Shown in pieces: positions 34,620 through 46,597 of a stretch of 64,000 nt of DNA. The first letter of the stretch is position 1. Each line of letters opens with the position of its first letter. The notes below the pieces were generated by a model. That model was not told the DNA's origin. It worked only from the letters and a program-made list of their open reading frames with translations, and searched no databases. Source of the DNA: Rhipicephalus microplus. Lineage: Eukaryota; Arthropoda; Arachnida; Ixodida; Ixodidae. The stretch spans positions 6,081,821-6,145,820 of the forward strand of contig NC_134710.1 of assembly GCF_043290135.1 (NCBI RefSeq), in the 5' to 3' direction. The position numbers and the translations under genes were made by a program.

Positions 34620-35830
34620 GACTAGTTTCGAAAACTTGCGCAATTTTTTAGACTTGTTCGCCTCATTCTTTTTCATTTGTTTGTAATATTTGTGCATACG
34701 CACTCCTTCATAATAGTAGAGCACTTGTGCTATCATGTCTACTTTATGTTCTTTACTTGGAAATGAGAGGTTGTAGTTATCTACCACAAAGTCAATAGTG
34801 AAATCATACACTTCCTTATCGCCGGCGTGCTTCTGAAATTTTTCGCTCAGCTTCTTTAAAAAAATCTAATAGCGTGGCATTACGGTGCTTAAGGCTTCCT
34901 CTTGTCTTCAAAACTACAAGAGCTGATGCAGCTCTTGACATATCAGATGTCCCAGTCAGTCCAAGCTTGCACTTAAAACAATTTGTATTTTTTCCTCTTG
35001 TCTTCAAAACTACAAGTTGATGCAGCTCTTGACATATCAGATGTCCCAGTCAGTCCAAGCTTGCACTTGAAACAATTTGTATTTTTTAGGAGTTTCCGGC
35101 AAAGAAACTCGCATACATAATAAATTATGCATTCGGTAATGCTGTAAATGCAGGCATTGAATTAAACACATCGTCGCACTCAATCTCATCCTGCACCAAT
35201 CCGTGAAGCCTGTTCTTAATCTCATCCAAGCGTGACTGGCTGGCCAGATCCTCCTTGAAAGCTGATGTTAAATCATGCAAGCTAAGGGGTCATTGCTCTT
35301 CACTACGAAGTAACTGGCCATTCCTGTACTTGGGTGGCTTTACGAGACTGTAATGAATAGCATGCTGTATAATTGCAAGAACGTCGGCAAGCAGGGATGT
35401 TCATTTTGGCCTCCAGCTTGGTGTAACACCAAAAAACTTTTCCAAAACATCTTAGTTAAACTTCGTAGTTAACACAAATTTGAAGTTGCATTTCGTAAAC
35501 AAGTAGTTTGACAGATGAATTGTCGACAGAATGGTCACTCTCAAGCCCTCACCAGTGGTTCGTGGGGAGAAAAAAAAAAAAAAAAGAGGATCAGTTTGTT
35601 CTGCTTTCATTTCCTCTCAATTATTGATCCATTGTAGAAAGGACTCTGGCACTTCAAAATCCTTTACGCCTAATCTTTGACTTTCCTTAGGGTGTATGCG
35701 ATTCATGACATCAAAAATGTTGGTAATTCGCACTGTGCAATCGACTTTTTCGTGCATGTGCTGTAGCCAGAATTGCATTGAGGCACAAAACAGTTCTTTC
35801 CCATTTCACGTCTTCCTCACATGAATATAA
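34620..35830 (-). pseudogene. P-element/THAP9-like transposase, C-terminal half
   Basis: Read on the minus strand with several frame changes and stops, the protein runs from FCASMQFWLQHMHEKVDCTV, through GVKDFEVPESFLQWI, then EGLRVTILSTIHLSNYLF with CNFKFVLTTKFN and DVLEKFFGVT, SLVKPPKY, a segment IIYYVCEFLCRKLLKN, the Cys pair CFKCKLGL, and a C-terminus ending KLRKFSKLVQ at 34614. These blocks in this order are those of the catalytic and C-terminal regions of P-element and THAP9 transposases. The 96-bp duplication at 34898-35087 lies in the Cys-pair region. The N-terminal THAP domain is not found. Confidence 0.72.
34898..35087. repeat. tandem duplication of about 95 bp
   Basis: Copy 1 (34898-34993) and copy 2 (34994-35087) both begin cctcttgtcttcaaaactac and end attttttcc or attttttagg. 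They differ by a 2-bp indel and very few bases, so the duplication is younger than the surrounding decay of the P-like gene. Confidence 0.9.
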
Positions 35831-37189
35831 TAGCATGGACTCTCGTCGCACGCACGCATGCGTGCACGCACACACACATACACAAAAACAAAAACAAGAG
35901 TGCAATGTGACAACTGCTTTGTCTGAATAACACCTTGGTCTGAACAGCGCCCGCTCGCCACTCACACGGTTGTGAGCCACGAGACTGCTTCTGCCATCTC
36001 GCGGCGAAGTGGAGGAACCAAAGTTAAGCGCAGTGAGCTCGCGGTGGTGGCACTCCGTCGTTCCACCCATACTTCTTACACCGTGGCCAGGGCCAAGATG
36101 TGCTCCGCCGGCCTTCTTGTTGAGAGGAGCAGCTTCGCAGCCGCAGCCAGCAAACCGAGCCCCAGCTACGTGTGGACCTCGCACGTAACCAGAGTAGCTA
36201 TAAGGTGGTGAACAGTGGTCAGCAGCTACGCACTTGCGGCAGAGGAGACAACTTGAGGCTGTGAACAAAACAAAGCCATGAACAGCTGCGGCTGTCGCAG
36301 GCTGGTGCAAAACATCGTCGCCATAAAACTAGAAGCTGAGGTGCTGTCATCCTCGAACTCAAAGCTCATCCTCCCACAATTCAAGTGGCATTTACAGACA
36401 GTTTCCAACAGCACGCGTGTTTTTCGCAGCGCAGCTACGCACCCATATGCGCATGACAGTGCCATACGCGCGTCTGGTGACACTAGATGCGACCCTGTGT
36501 CTGATGTAATGGTTTAAGCGACACCAAAGCTGCTGGAAAGTGGCTGAAAAGGCCACCTCGAAACTTTAAACATGCAGCAGACCTTCCGAAATATTTTTTG
36601 TAGAACAAATGTTTTCTGACTCCTAGGAACAGCTCTCTATCGAATAGTTGGCATAAATTTCTGGCAATTATTACTGTACAACACTGTCAGATTGCAAAGC
36701 TTACACCTTAATTCGATATTTGGTTTGAAAAGGTTTTTACCATTACAGAACTTTGATGTTACTGTAGTATAAGGATGAGGGGCACGCACTTTTGTGAAGT
36801 TCACCAGCTAAGTGCATTTTCCCACACATGCAGATTGGTTCACTCAAAGGTCTGTCAAAAATTACTATGTTGCCAAAACAGGCAAATGCAAATGCATTCC
36901 GAAAATTGAGTGGTTGGACTAACCACTGAAACGAGCTGAATGCACGAAAAACAAATTCAACATGCCAAAATCAACGATCTGAAGCGTTGGTCACTGGTGA
37001 TCGACTTGAATAGGTGTGGTAACAAAAGAGTTGAAGCAGTAGCTTCTGTAAAAAGGTGACCAACATTGTATTAAACAAACAGTGACAGAAAGTTTTGAAG
37101 GCAAGATACCTTATTTACGTAATCGTGTAATGAACTCAGTTTTTTTCTGGAGAAATCGGAGCAGAATTGGAGGTGCGTTGTAGAAGGTA

Positions 37190-38565
37190 CTGTGTAGAAC
37201 ACTTATAACGTAACCGCTTATAGTGCAGAACCGCTTACTATATCGTTTTTCACTACTCCCGTTTACCCTCCAATAGAATCCCATGTATATGCATACAGCA
37301 GTCCCCCCCAAGATGAAAGACCGGTTATAATGCGATTGCCGGAAATTGTTTGTGACATGCACGGGAGCGAGTGTGCTTTGAAGTGAACGTCGAGGTCGTT
37401 ACGGGGGAGGAGGGGACACGGAGTGAACGAATGAAGGGCAGATGGAAGAAAAAAAAAAGGAAAAAAGACCACGGGACAATGTGCGGGCTCGCCGACTAAG
37501 AGAGGAGGACGGTTGTCTCGGTGACCGATGAGCCTTTGCACCTGCTTCGTTGCGGCTACAGCATACGACATTGCTAGCATGACTTCGGCCGCGCACCACT
37601 CAACGTGGCACGTGCGATCCCGTCCTTATTAACTGCATGCGCTTGACAGTTTTTTGTCGGGAAATACGTTGTTATCGAGCTTGCAACGAATATCACGTTT
37701 GCTTCCTCATCCGTAAATTGAAAACCTTTCACGGTTTTATGACGGAAGCTTTCATTTTTGCTGCCAGTGCACTGTCATACGTAAGCTTGGCGAGTTGTCG
37801 TTGCTGCTGATCTCCTGGCCGTGAACGCGAACTTCGTATCACGCACGCTGTTCTTGGTTCACTGCTAGTGCGATCTTTTTGAGGCCAAATCTTCATGTTT
37901 TGGACAAACTTTCTGCGACAACATACCAAATGGTAAACTAAGTGCAATCGGCATTGGTTGCGCTGCGATCGGTAGCAGTCGCGGGAATCTAAGTTGCGGT
38001 TTGGTACCAAATTAATGAAACTCTTTGCTGTGGCTGCGCATGACGGAAGGGATACATATCGTTTATGAAAACGAGGGCGGCACATGTAGTGCTCAAAAAG
38101 TGGTTCGCGATTCGATTGCGATGTCCTAAATGGGGTGCGTGTCCTTGAAAACGAATGGTTGGCGTCTTTCAAGGCGTGAAATTCTGGACGTGATTCGACA
38201 TAGTTTCTGCGTAATGTGCATAATCGAGACGGTCTGGTAGTTGCCGAATTTACGCGATGGTGTTTTCATCTGTTAGACTCTCTCCTACCCCCCCCCCCCC
38301 CTTTTCGTGTTCATTTCATTGGCAATGCGTGTCTTTGGATGTTAAACTCATTTAACATTCAGATTTAAATGTTAGCAATCACGCATCGCTTTTATTTAGC
38401 AATCACGCATCGCTTGTTATGATTCTCAGACACGTGAAGCTGTATGCTCAACACATTTCGTGCAAGTGCAGCCCTTGGAAAAGGTTGTTTTGGTTGTAGT
38501 GTGGTACTGCTTATAGTGCGGATATTCGCGACTTCCTCGAGTTACGTTATAAGTGGTGTATACTG
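37190..38565. mobile_element. TA-flanked MITE, 1.4 kb
   Basis: The left end ctgtgtagaacacttataac and the reverse of the right end, cagtatacaccacttataac, form inverted repeats of about 25 bp. TA flanks both (37188-37189 and 38566-38567). A sub-terminal motif gcttatagtgc is also mirrored on both sides. The interior has no recognised transposase. A C-run lies near 38288-38302. Confidence 0.65.
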
Positions 38566-38868
38566 TATAAACAAACATCGTAATCATGACATTAATTTCA
38601 TGTAAGTACATGACTACATTCCACGCTCATGATGCGCTCGTGGTCATTTTGCAAGCTCCACATATGTACCAAGTTTAGTATTACGTGATGTGAATGGATG
38701 ACGAAGGTATGTGACTGATGCAAATAGGATAAAAATGACATGCACGTCACGTAAGAATATGACTAAGTGCCACGCTCATGATGCACTCACTGTCGTTTGG
38801 CCAGCTTCACACATATCAAATTCGGTGTTACGTGACAAGAATGGATCACGACTGATGCAAACATGATA

Positions 38869-38905
38869 CCGTATTTACTCGCATAACTTGTGCACCCCTA
38901 ATATT
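38869..38905 (+). mobile_element. isolated pogo-type terminal repeat
   Basis: TA (38867-38868) followed by ccgtatttactcgcataa, the same terminal sequence as at 40504 and 41424. No partner end follows, so this is a solitary end truncated by the LINE scrap that starts near 38930. Confidence 0.5.
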
Positions 38906-38929
38906 TTGCTAGCTTTACAAAAAGGACGT

Positions 38930-39217
38930 AGGGTATGCGATGTAAGAAGGTATAACATGGAGAGAATTGAACACGCTCTGAAAAACGGAGGAAGTGTCAA
39001 AGCATTGAAGAGGAAACTTGGGATAGGCAAAAGTCGGATGTATGCACTAAGAGACAAAGAAGGCAAAATAACTACCAATATGGATAGGATAGTTAAAATA
39101 GCGGAGGAGTTTTACAGAGATCTGTACAGTAGCAGTTGCTGTTATAAGGGAGCACCCACAAGGGATCTTGACGTCATAATCAAAACCATTAGTACTCATC
39201 TCCTAGATGGCAAATGA
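38930..39217 (+). pseudogene. LINE ORF2 fragment (linker before RT)
   Basis: A 96-codon plus-strand frame with NMERIEHALKNGGSVKALKR, then ALRDKEGKITTNMDRIVKIA and EEFYRDLYSS. It corresponds to the endonuclease-RT linker also present at 16200. The fragment ends at a stop at 39215-39217. Confidence 0.65.
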
Positions 39218-39523
39218 GCTCTAAAAATTTCCCTACTATGGAAAAAGAAAAGTTGCATGTGAAACTGATAGAAAACGTGCTCTTTTACTCTTTGGATAGT
39301 GTTAGCTGTGCAGAAGTGCGCAGGGAGTGCCAAAATTTGAATTTCCCCGAAATCATCGTTAGCATACCAAACATGGCAGTAGGCGCCGTTACAAAATAAC
39401 ACTGCCTTTGATATTACTTATGTGCTTCTCATTGTTGTGTGTAGGCTTTATATAATTGGTTTGCTCATTGAAGGAGAACTTTTATATTTTGAGGAAAAAT
39501 AGATTTTCACCACTTTGACATGA

Positions 39524-39925
<402 letters not shown>

Positions 39926-40503
39926 CTGTTACTTAACCCATGATTCTCCAAAGGGAAGTGAAGGCCATATTACAGCGTGTCGCCGCTAACCTGAATGTAG
40001 CTTAAGGATTGAGACCAAGAAATCATCAAAGAAAAAAGTTTAATTGACATCTACAGCTTTCATTTTGCATGTAAAACCCAACTATAAAATCGGTATTTCA
40101 TCCTGTGGAACGAGTATGAGCGGAAATATAAGAGTTTTTCAGCCGCGTATTTATCTTCCAGGAGTGATACCTCGTAGTTTTGAATAGCTAGAGCTGTAAT
40201 AATGCCCAAGCTCTCTATTGTGATGTACTGGGAACTGGATTCTCACTTCGTGCTCATAGGATTTCATGCTCATAGGTAGCTATGATACAAACATTACATT
40301 TTGATCATCTGCAGAATGACTAGTTAAGACTTGATCTGAAAACTGTTTGTGGTATTGCACTTTGCATATTGTAGTATCTAGCTATCTGACAATATCTACT
40401 GTTTGCAAAACAGTTTTTTTTTTCCTCTTGTATCCGGAAACAATAGAGAAGGGGCTTCGTGTATTCTGTTCACGTATTTAGCTACAGGAAAAATGATTGT
40501 ATG

Positions 40504-41424
40504 CGGTATTTACTAGCATAATCCTCACACTTTTGTTGGCAGAAAACGGATGCAAGGTTGGGGGGTGCGAGAATTACGCGGGGGAAACTTTCTATGAAAA
40601 CGCACAGAGCGGAAAAGGAAACGAAGTGGCCGCGAATTGTGATTCTCACACCAGCAACTAACAGCAAGCTTTGAGAAGTACTAATTAAAATTTACCTAAA
40701 CAATAAAAGCAGAGGTTCAACACAAGGCAAGATTTATTTGAGACACAAAAAGTGCAATCAAATAGTCGAGAATTGAAATATCATACGCAAAGCTTGTGGG
40801 CGTTGCGGGCGTAGCGGTAGCGCTCTTCGCTCAACAGGAGCCCTCAAAAAGTGAGCGTAGGATGTCAGTGTTGGGCGGATGGCTGTTTAACAGAATCGTC
40901 CGCATTTTCCTTCTGAAGAAATAAAGTTTACCATCAATCCCAGTCTTAAGCACATGGCAGGCCCAATGCGTCTTGGTGGCTTTCAGCTGCCGTAACCAGT
41001 AGCGAACACAAAACTCGTCGACTTTGAAGGGCCTACCAGCGGCCCTGTTGCCGTTGTTTAGTGCATGGTCAATCACTTTCAACTTGAAAGCAGCCGTGTA
41101 GCTTCAGTATCGCCCCATAACGTCACAAGATTACCGACACAACATATAAAACACGCCGAAACGTGCACTTGCCGCGTTGGCTTGGCTTGGCTTGGATTGA
41201 ATTTCCGTGCAATAATAGTGCGCGTGATGCTTAAGAGATGGCACCAGATGGCCTGCACTATGATCATCAACGGCTGGAACGAGCAGACGAATTATTGCGG
41301 CGATTTTCGGGGGTGTGATAATTACTCGAGGAAAAAAAAAATCATATTTTTGTTGGGCGATGGGGGGGGGGGGGGGGGGGGTGCGAGAATTATGCTAGCG
41401 CGAGGATTATTCGAGTGAATACAG
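40504..41424 (-). mobile_element. pogo-type transposon derivative, 0.9 kb
   Basis: Inverted ends cggtatttactagcataatc (from 40504) and, on the reverse strand from 41424, ctgtattcactcgaataatc. TA follows the right end; the left flank is tg. Sub-terminal sequences ggggtgcgagaattacgc and gggtgcgagaattatgc are mirrored. The element retains a transposase N-terminus on the minus strand and a long G-run at about 41362-41381. Confidence 0.65.
40831..41100 (-). pseudogene. pogo-like transposase N-terminal helix-turn-helix fragment
   Basis: On the minus strand: SYTAAFKLKVIDHALNNGNR, AAGRPFKVDEFCVRYWLRQ, the N-terminal helix-turn-helix that binds the terminal repeats in pogo-like transposases. Downstream codons (HWACHVLKTG onwards to 40831) do not match the family, so the catalytic domain has been lost by internal deletion. 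This fits a non-autonomous derivative inside 40504-41424. Confidence 0.65.
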
Positions 41425-42734
41425 TATTTGAAATAGGCATGAAAAGCTACACAACTTTGTTTAGTTTTACCAGATTGGACGTAAAATACACCTAATAATT
41501 TCTGGACCTTTGGTATAGACTTTTTTGTTCATGGTCGCCGCCATATTGCCTAGCTGTGTAGTTTCTGTTTTTTTACTTTGGTGGGAATTGGCTATGCTGT
41601 ATATGATTGCAGGAGTAGTGAGACACGATTCTATTTTTTGTGTAGTAAGGGAGTGATCTATAGTCAAAAGTTCGACGGAATCCCATCTGGTCGCGTACAA
41701 ACATGATGCAAAATAACAAAAATGCCGACTGAGGGACAATACACAAAATTTTAAAAGACGTTTCAACTCCCTACAGGGGAGGGGAGCCTTGTTCACAAAG
41801 TAAGAAGTTGCTTTTGACACTTAATGACGAAACAGTTTTCCTTCTGTTTTTTTTTCTAATTTTGTTTATACGAGGTCCTAATATTGCTATCTCTTATGAT
41901 CTCTGTTGTTTTTTGCGGTAGCTGTAGCCTCATCACAAGGATTTAAATAATATACAGATGAACATGCTTATAACGAACCTCCGTATAATGAATTCATCTA
42001 TATAACAAAGTTTTTCTATTTCCCGTTGTTGCTGGATACAAGCACATGTATTTGTGACCTATATGTAACTACGTAACAGTAGGAGACAAACTTGACATAC
42101 AGTTGCCAACCGATTTTTTGGACTTGACGTGGACAGCGAAATAGTCCGAAAAATCGAAGAGTCCAAAAAAATGGTCATGCTGTGAAAATGAAGTTTATTC
42201 AGATCAGAAAAGCCTAAAAACAAAAATTCCCAATAATTCCATGCTCCATGCTGATCTTGGGGACAAGCAAATTTGGCTCTATTTGGGCTACGGTAATGTC
42301 GCTGCCAATTGCGTTGGCAATCGCTGCCACCAACCCGCCGACCGTTGCGGGCAGCAAAGTTTGTGGCTCCATGAAACCACGCAAAACAAAACTTGATACC
42401 GGTCGCAAAAAGATGCATGCAACTTTTCGCCTGTGTAGTGAAATTTAACAACACGGTCTTGGCTTATTTTACCTGCGCTGGCATCACACAGTATGCGAGT
42501 CGAATTTCACTACTATCAAAACGCTACCACCATGGCTGCAATTGAACCCGTGTGTTCTAGGAGTATTCTACCACTGTGATCATGTAGTGCTAATGAGCCA
42601 CTGCGAAAAGCAGCGAGCATGGGTCGGGCACGACGGCTCAAGCTAATTCAGCACACCAATAACACGACCACATGTGGAATGACAACCAGAAAAAAATCGC
42701 AGAATATCAATGAAGTCAATGTTGATCAGTGTGG

Positions 42735-42915
42735 CGAAGCGTCCGTCAGCCCATCCGTGCTTTCACACGTCCGTTCGTTCTTGCTTCCGTCCGTCCACGC
42801 GACCATCCGTGCATCCATCCATGCGTCCGTCTGTCCGTTCTTGCGTCAATCCACCCCTACGTACGTGCGTCCGTCCGTGCGTCCGTCCGTGCGTCTGTCC
42901 GTGTGTCCATCTAGT
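42735..42915 (+). repeat. gtcc/gtgc-rich tandem repeat
   Basis: A degenerate 4-bp and 8-bp satellite (gtccgtccgtgc, catccatcc) of about 180 bp, followed by ccatctagtgaacact as in the 60-bp array at 29659. It is probably the left part of an element related to 29418-29874, whose right end is near 44240-44265. Confidence 0.8.
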
Positions 42916-42929
42916 GAACACTCCAAGTA

Positions 42930-44134
42930 CAGTAGAATCTCGTTGATACGATTACGGTTGATGGCAATTTCGCGATAGTACGAAATGTTAAGGTTGTTTT
43001 GGATGGACTACATTATATAAGATACACCGTGATTCGGTGTAATACAAATGGTTTCCCCAGCCACGGCGGATAATACGAATGTGCGATTGGCCGCTGCATG
43101 CCAGCAGCGTAACGCGGCAAAAACAGGCCGTGAGGCCGACGCCACAAAATCGGCCCGAGAACAATTTTCTCGCGATGCAGTAGCATAGTATCGCCTTTTT
43201 ACTTCACGGCTTTATCTTCATTGGCTGCTCTAACACTGTATCTCTCAAACCACGTGATGTCAACAACTAGCTGCAAATCGACATGGCGGTGAAGGCATCG
43301 ACGGTATGTCACGTCGGCGCTATCACGAACTACCCGCGCGGCCATGAAGTTAAGCAGCGCATCAAAGCTTGCGACCTTGACAAGGACGCAGTTGTCGAGA
43401 GCCTGGTTTAGATTACGATCGCTCATAACACCGGAAAAAGAAGAAGGTGCAGCAGCAGCGAGTCGGCTTGCCCGAACGTGTCTTGCTTTTGCACTGCCGG
43501 CTGAATCCGCCGCTGGCGCTGTGTAAGCTTGTGTCATTTTGACAGGCATGTTTTCCGAAATAACGTTAGTAAAGGTGTAAACTGTTTCTTTTCAGTGCCT
43601 TGTATGCATAATTATAACTTCGCACAACTTCAGTGCTCAGAAAATGGGCAAAATGAAATAAATTCTCAAGCGGCGATGGCGGCGATGGGGGTGGCATGTA
43701 TACGAGGGGCAGAACGAATGTAAACGTTTTCGACTGGCGCAGACGGGGTTTTCGGGCCGTGCTGGCATTTTCGCTTGAATTCTCCAATGAGAATTCTCCA
43801 GGACACATTATTTTTCGTGTCGATTTCGTGGCGCGGTTTTCCGGCTGCTCAAGCGAGGAGCGAGTGAATTTCCAATGAGTTAGGCCGCTTTCGCTCGCTC
43901 TGTCAACTGTGAACGCGCTACGCCAGCAGCATGAGCAAGGAAACCGCGGCACTTAATTAAGAGTCCGTGAAGGCAGGAAAGTTACATCAGACTTTTTTCA
44001 GCAAGGTGTAGTCGCCAATGAAGTTCTTGTTAATCATTTTTATCAGCTTCAAGTTGTTTTTGGTTGATACGAATTTGGGCTGATACGAATATTTTACGCA
44101 CTCCCTTCAAATTTGTATCATCGAGACTCTACTG
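42930..44134. mobile_element. TA-flanked DNA element, innermost insertion
   Basis: Inverted ends cagtagaatctcgttgatac (from 42930) and, on the reverse strand from 44134, cagtagagtctcgatgatac; TA on both sides (42928-42929 and 44135-44136). Length 1205 bp. A minus-strand frame at 43199-43549 (ending RHVDLQLVVDITWFERYSV) is unrecognised and may be the remains of a transposase. The same left end appears at 50635. Confidence 0.75.
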
Positions 44135-44214
44135 TACTGCCTTCTCTCATCCCCTGTGGCACATACCCGCTCTAGAGCGGGTATGTGCCACAGGGGATGA
44201 GAGAAGGCAGTACA
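44133..44214. repeat. perfect 82-bp palindrome
   Basis: Two 41-bp arms meet between 44173 and 44174 at cgctctagagcg without any spacer. I checked every pair by eye: 44133 with 44214 through 44173 with 44174 all match. The left arm overlaps the last two bases of the element ending at 44134. It could extrude as a cruciform or arise at a junction during repair. Confidence 0.93.
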
Positions 44215-44265
44215 CTCACACCTTAAGGTACACTCACACTTTAAGGAGTTCCGCCCTTAAAACAA
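44215..44265 (+). repeat. right end of the gggcgaagctcc-type element
   Basis: Contains two copies of tacactcacac(c/t)ttaag and a terminus aaggagttccgcccttaaaa, similar to aaggagcttcgcccctaaaa at 29861. It marks the probable right border of the repeat block that begins near 42735. Confidence 0.4.
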
Positions 44266-45755
44266 ATGCCCAAACAACCTACTAGCTTATTAATGATGAT
44301 GATAAGGCTCACTGAAAAAGAAAAGGTTTGCAGTTTTGCAAGCCAGGAAATATAACTTATCAACGTTGCTTGTTGTGCAAGTTGGGACAAGTCAATGTGC
44401 CATGTCCTCGTTCTCTGGCTCGTTTGGTGTCTGTTTTTTGCGGTGCACTACATTATGATTAGCCAAGAAAGATTGGACATGGCCTCCGAAACTGTAAGAT
44501 TGTGCGTGCCAGTGCACGCTTTCAATCTTAGAGGCCACACAACTAGCCACTGCAAGCCAAACTCGACCAATGGAACAAAAAATCCAACGTGGAAGCTTTC
44601 AAAATCGAGCAGCATAGCTCAAAACGGCCGATTAAGCCTGGAAAATTGAGCTTTGGTGCATAAATTCGTACAAAAATTTGGCCGCAAAAATGCATTAGTG
44701 CAATGGGAACTTTGGTGGTGCATTTGTGAATTCCGAAATATTCAACAAGTCCAAGTTTTTGGAGTCCAAAAAATCCAGCGGCGACTGTAATGAATTCTCC
44801 CTGCGGACAATCTAGGAATTTGGCTCCAGATTTTGTCATTTTGGTCCAAGCATGCATCTTCGGCGAATGGCCCGCTGCATTCGAAGTGCGAAGCGGCATC
44901 AGCACGTGCAATGCACTAAGCGAGATCGAGTGCTCATTATTGCGGGTAGATGAGCGCGAGGCGGGCAGATGAGCGCGCGGATGAGCGCGAGGTGTTCTTG
45001 CTGCCGCGGGCGCATGCACAGATGAGCCACCCCCCTACAAATCAAAAACAAACAAACAAAAAAACTACTTTTGCGCTGCAAGTGCCACGCCTTTAGTTAT
45101 TGTCGCATATGCACAGCCGCGCTGGATACGGAGAGCACCTTACTGAATAGTCTTCTGCGGTATCTGTGTCGTTCGCTCTTCGCTTTGGATGCTGTGTGCG
45201 CATGCATGGTTTCACTGTGGGCGCATGGTGTGGCCGCTGACGATGTTCAGCTTTGCTTTTTTTTTTAATGTGGGCAAACGTGTCACCACCACAGAAGGGA
45301 TTAGGCACTGATGGAAACTCCGAGACCACGGTGACGACGTATCTTTGGAAGTTAACTCGTGACACGCTTTTGTCTTGCGCCGCGTCGCGAGTTTGCAGGC
45401 TCGTAGCTTTGGTGATTAGCTCATTTGTTCTGGCAACAACAAGACTGTGCGTTGAACGCGATAGTCAAAATTGTAATGTTAAAGTAAGGCTGGCAGCGAA
45501 ATCATTCGCATCTGAAATCCTGAAACTTCTACAAAACGCTGGTGTAAGCAAATACGGCCGCTCCAGGGGGAAGTGCTGTTTTGACAGTCCCTTCGCGTTG
45601 AAAGCATACAGCTGATACTTGTTGAAATAGCATGCACGCCAGCGATTGTGACCGCCCTTAAAATTACAGTTAATTGTTACTACTCGAGTGACCCCCTCCC
45701 CCTTTGTTCGCGTTTTTAACGCTCGTTCAAGACGGGTGGTTTCCTTTCTGTTTAG

Positions 45756-45993
45756 ATTGATTTGTGGGGTTTAACGTCCCAAAACCACCATTTGATTATG
45801 AGAGACGCCGTAGTGGAGGGCTCCAGAAATTTTGACCACCTGGGGTTCTTTAACGTGCACCCAAATCTGAGCACACGGGCCTACAACATTTCCGCCTCTA
45901 TCGGAAATGCAGCTGCCGCAGCCGGGAATCGAACCCGCGACCTGCGGGTCAGCAGCCGAGTACCTTAGCCACTAGACCACCGCGGCGGGGCTT
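45756..45993 (-). mobile_element. Ruka-like SINE, full length, reverse orientation
   Basis: On the minus strand the copy begins with gccccgccgcggtggtctag, has the B-box-like gggttcgattcccgg and ends with the attgattt-side tail. A direct repeat ctttctgtttag flanks it (45744-45755 and 45994-46005). Copy B of the surrounding element has no SINE at the matching place, which confirms the insertion. Confidence 0.92.
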
Positions 45994-46597
45994 CTTTCTG
46001 TTTAGCATTCGACGGCAGTTCTAACATGCCGAGGATGTCATGCGCCTTTCAGGCGATGGAGATGGGCCAGTTCATTTGATCTGAGCTTCAGCAGCTTTCG
46101 CGCACCTTCACCCACTCCAGAAAGTTATCATGCACCGGGGCATATTATTAATTTAGACTTCTTAGGAAACATGGCAGCAGCAACTAAAACCCACTGAGGG
46201 TTTCCATACAATAATAACGTAGTTTTTTACTGCGAAATAAGTGTTTTGAATTAACTTCGCCTTGAGTGTCCCCTTTTTTAAATTTGTGCGTTTGTTTTCT
46301 GAACTTCTGTACTGAACCTCCATATAACAAAATCCTCTGTATAACGAATTTTTCTGGGAATCTATCAATATCGTTATATCCAGGTTTAATTAACTCTAAT
46401 GTGGCTTAAAATGGCATGTTCCTTCTTGAAGGGCGCTTGGATATCTTGCACTTTAGTAGATTGGGCCGTGCCTTACTGCTTACGTTTAGCCACCAATCTG
46501 GCCGTATATGGTAGCCATTTCACTGTGTAGAGCATTTCCCATTTTGGATATATTGTGGCATTTGCCGATGTGTAAAGTCTATCGTAACACAATTGAT

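Larger units (their letters stand above)
42100..44787. mobile_element. Tigger-like non-autonomous element nested in copy A
   Basis: Inverted ends: cagttgccaaccgatttttt from 42100 and, on the reverse strand from 44787, cagtcgccgctggatttttt. TA lies on both sides (42098-42099 and 44788-44789). The flanking halves align continuously with copy B, which has no insertion here, confirming the boundaries. The ends resemble those of the Tigger at 31351. A minus-strand scrap (AAIANAIGSDITVAQIEPNL) lies near 42260-42330. The element is itself interrupted by the repeat block 42735-44265. Confidence 0.75.
41955..46396 (-). mobile_element. TA-flanked repeat element, copy A, with nested insertions
   Basis: This element is the reverse-orientation relative of copy B (46699-48846). 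Homologous blocks are 41960-42098 with B 48710-48846, 44788-44865 with 48635-48705, 45050-45290 with 48235-48440, 45370-45620 with 47195-47500, and 46010-46390 with 46705-47070. TA flanks both ends (41953-41954 and 46397-46398). It is interrupted at TA 42098-42099 by the Tigger-like element and at 45744 by a SINE. The part matching B 47580-48230 is missing. Without insertions it is about 1.5 kb and has no coding potential. The superfamily is unknown apart from the TA duplication and ataacga-rich ends. Confidence 0.72.

Noticed and set aside
35711..36310. 199-codon minus-strand open frame
   Set aside because: Its 3' part runs through the P-like transposase relic in the wrong frame and across a ca-rich microsatellite (Cys/Val/His-rich translation); the frame is a by-product.
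42735..42915. Coding frames across the gtcc repeat
   Set aside because: All three frames stay open because of 4-bp periodicity; low-complexity Ser/Pro/Arg translation without conservation.
43199..43549. 116-codon minus-strand frame as a host gene
   Set aside because: Entirely inside the transposable element 42930-44134 and near its ends; at best an element remnant.
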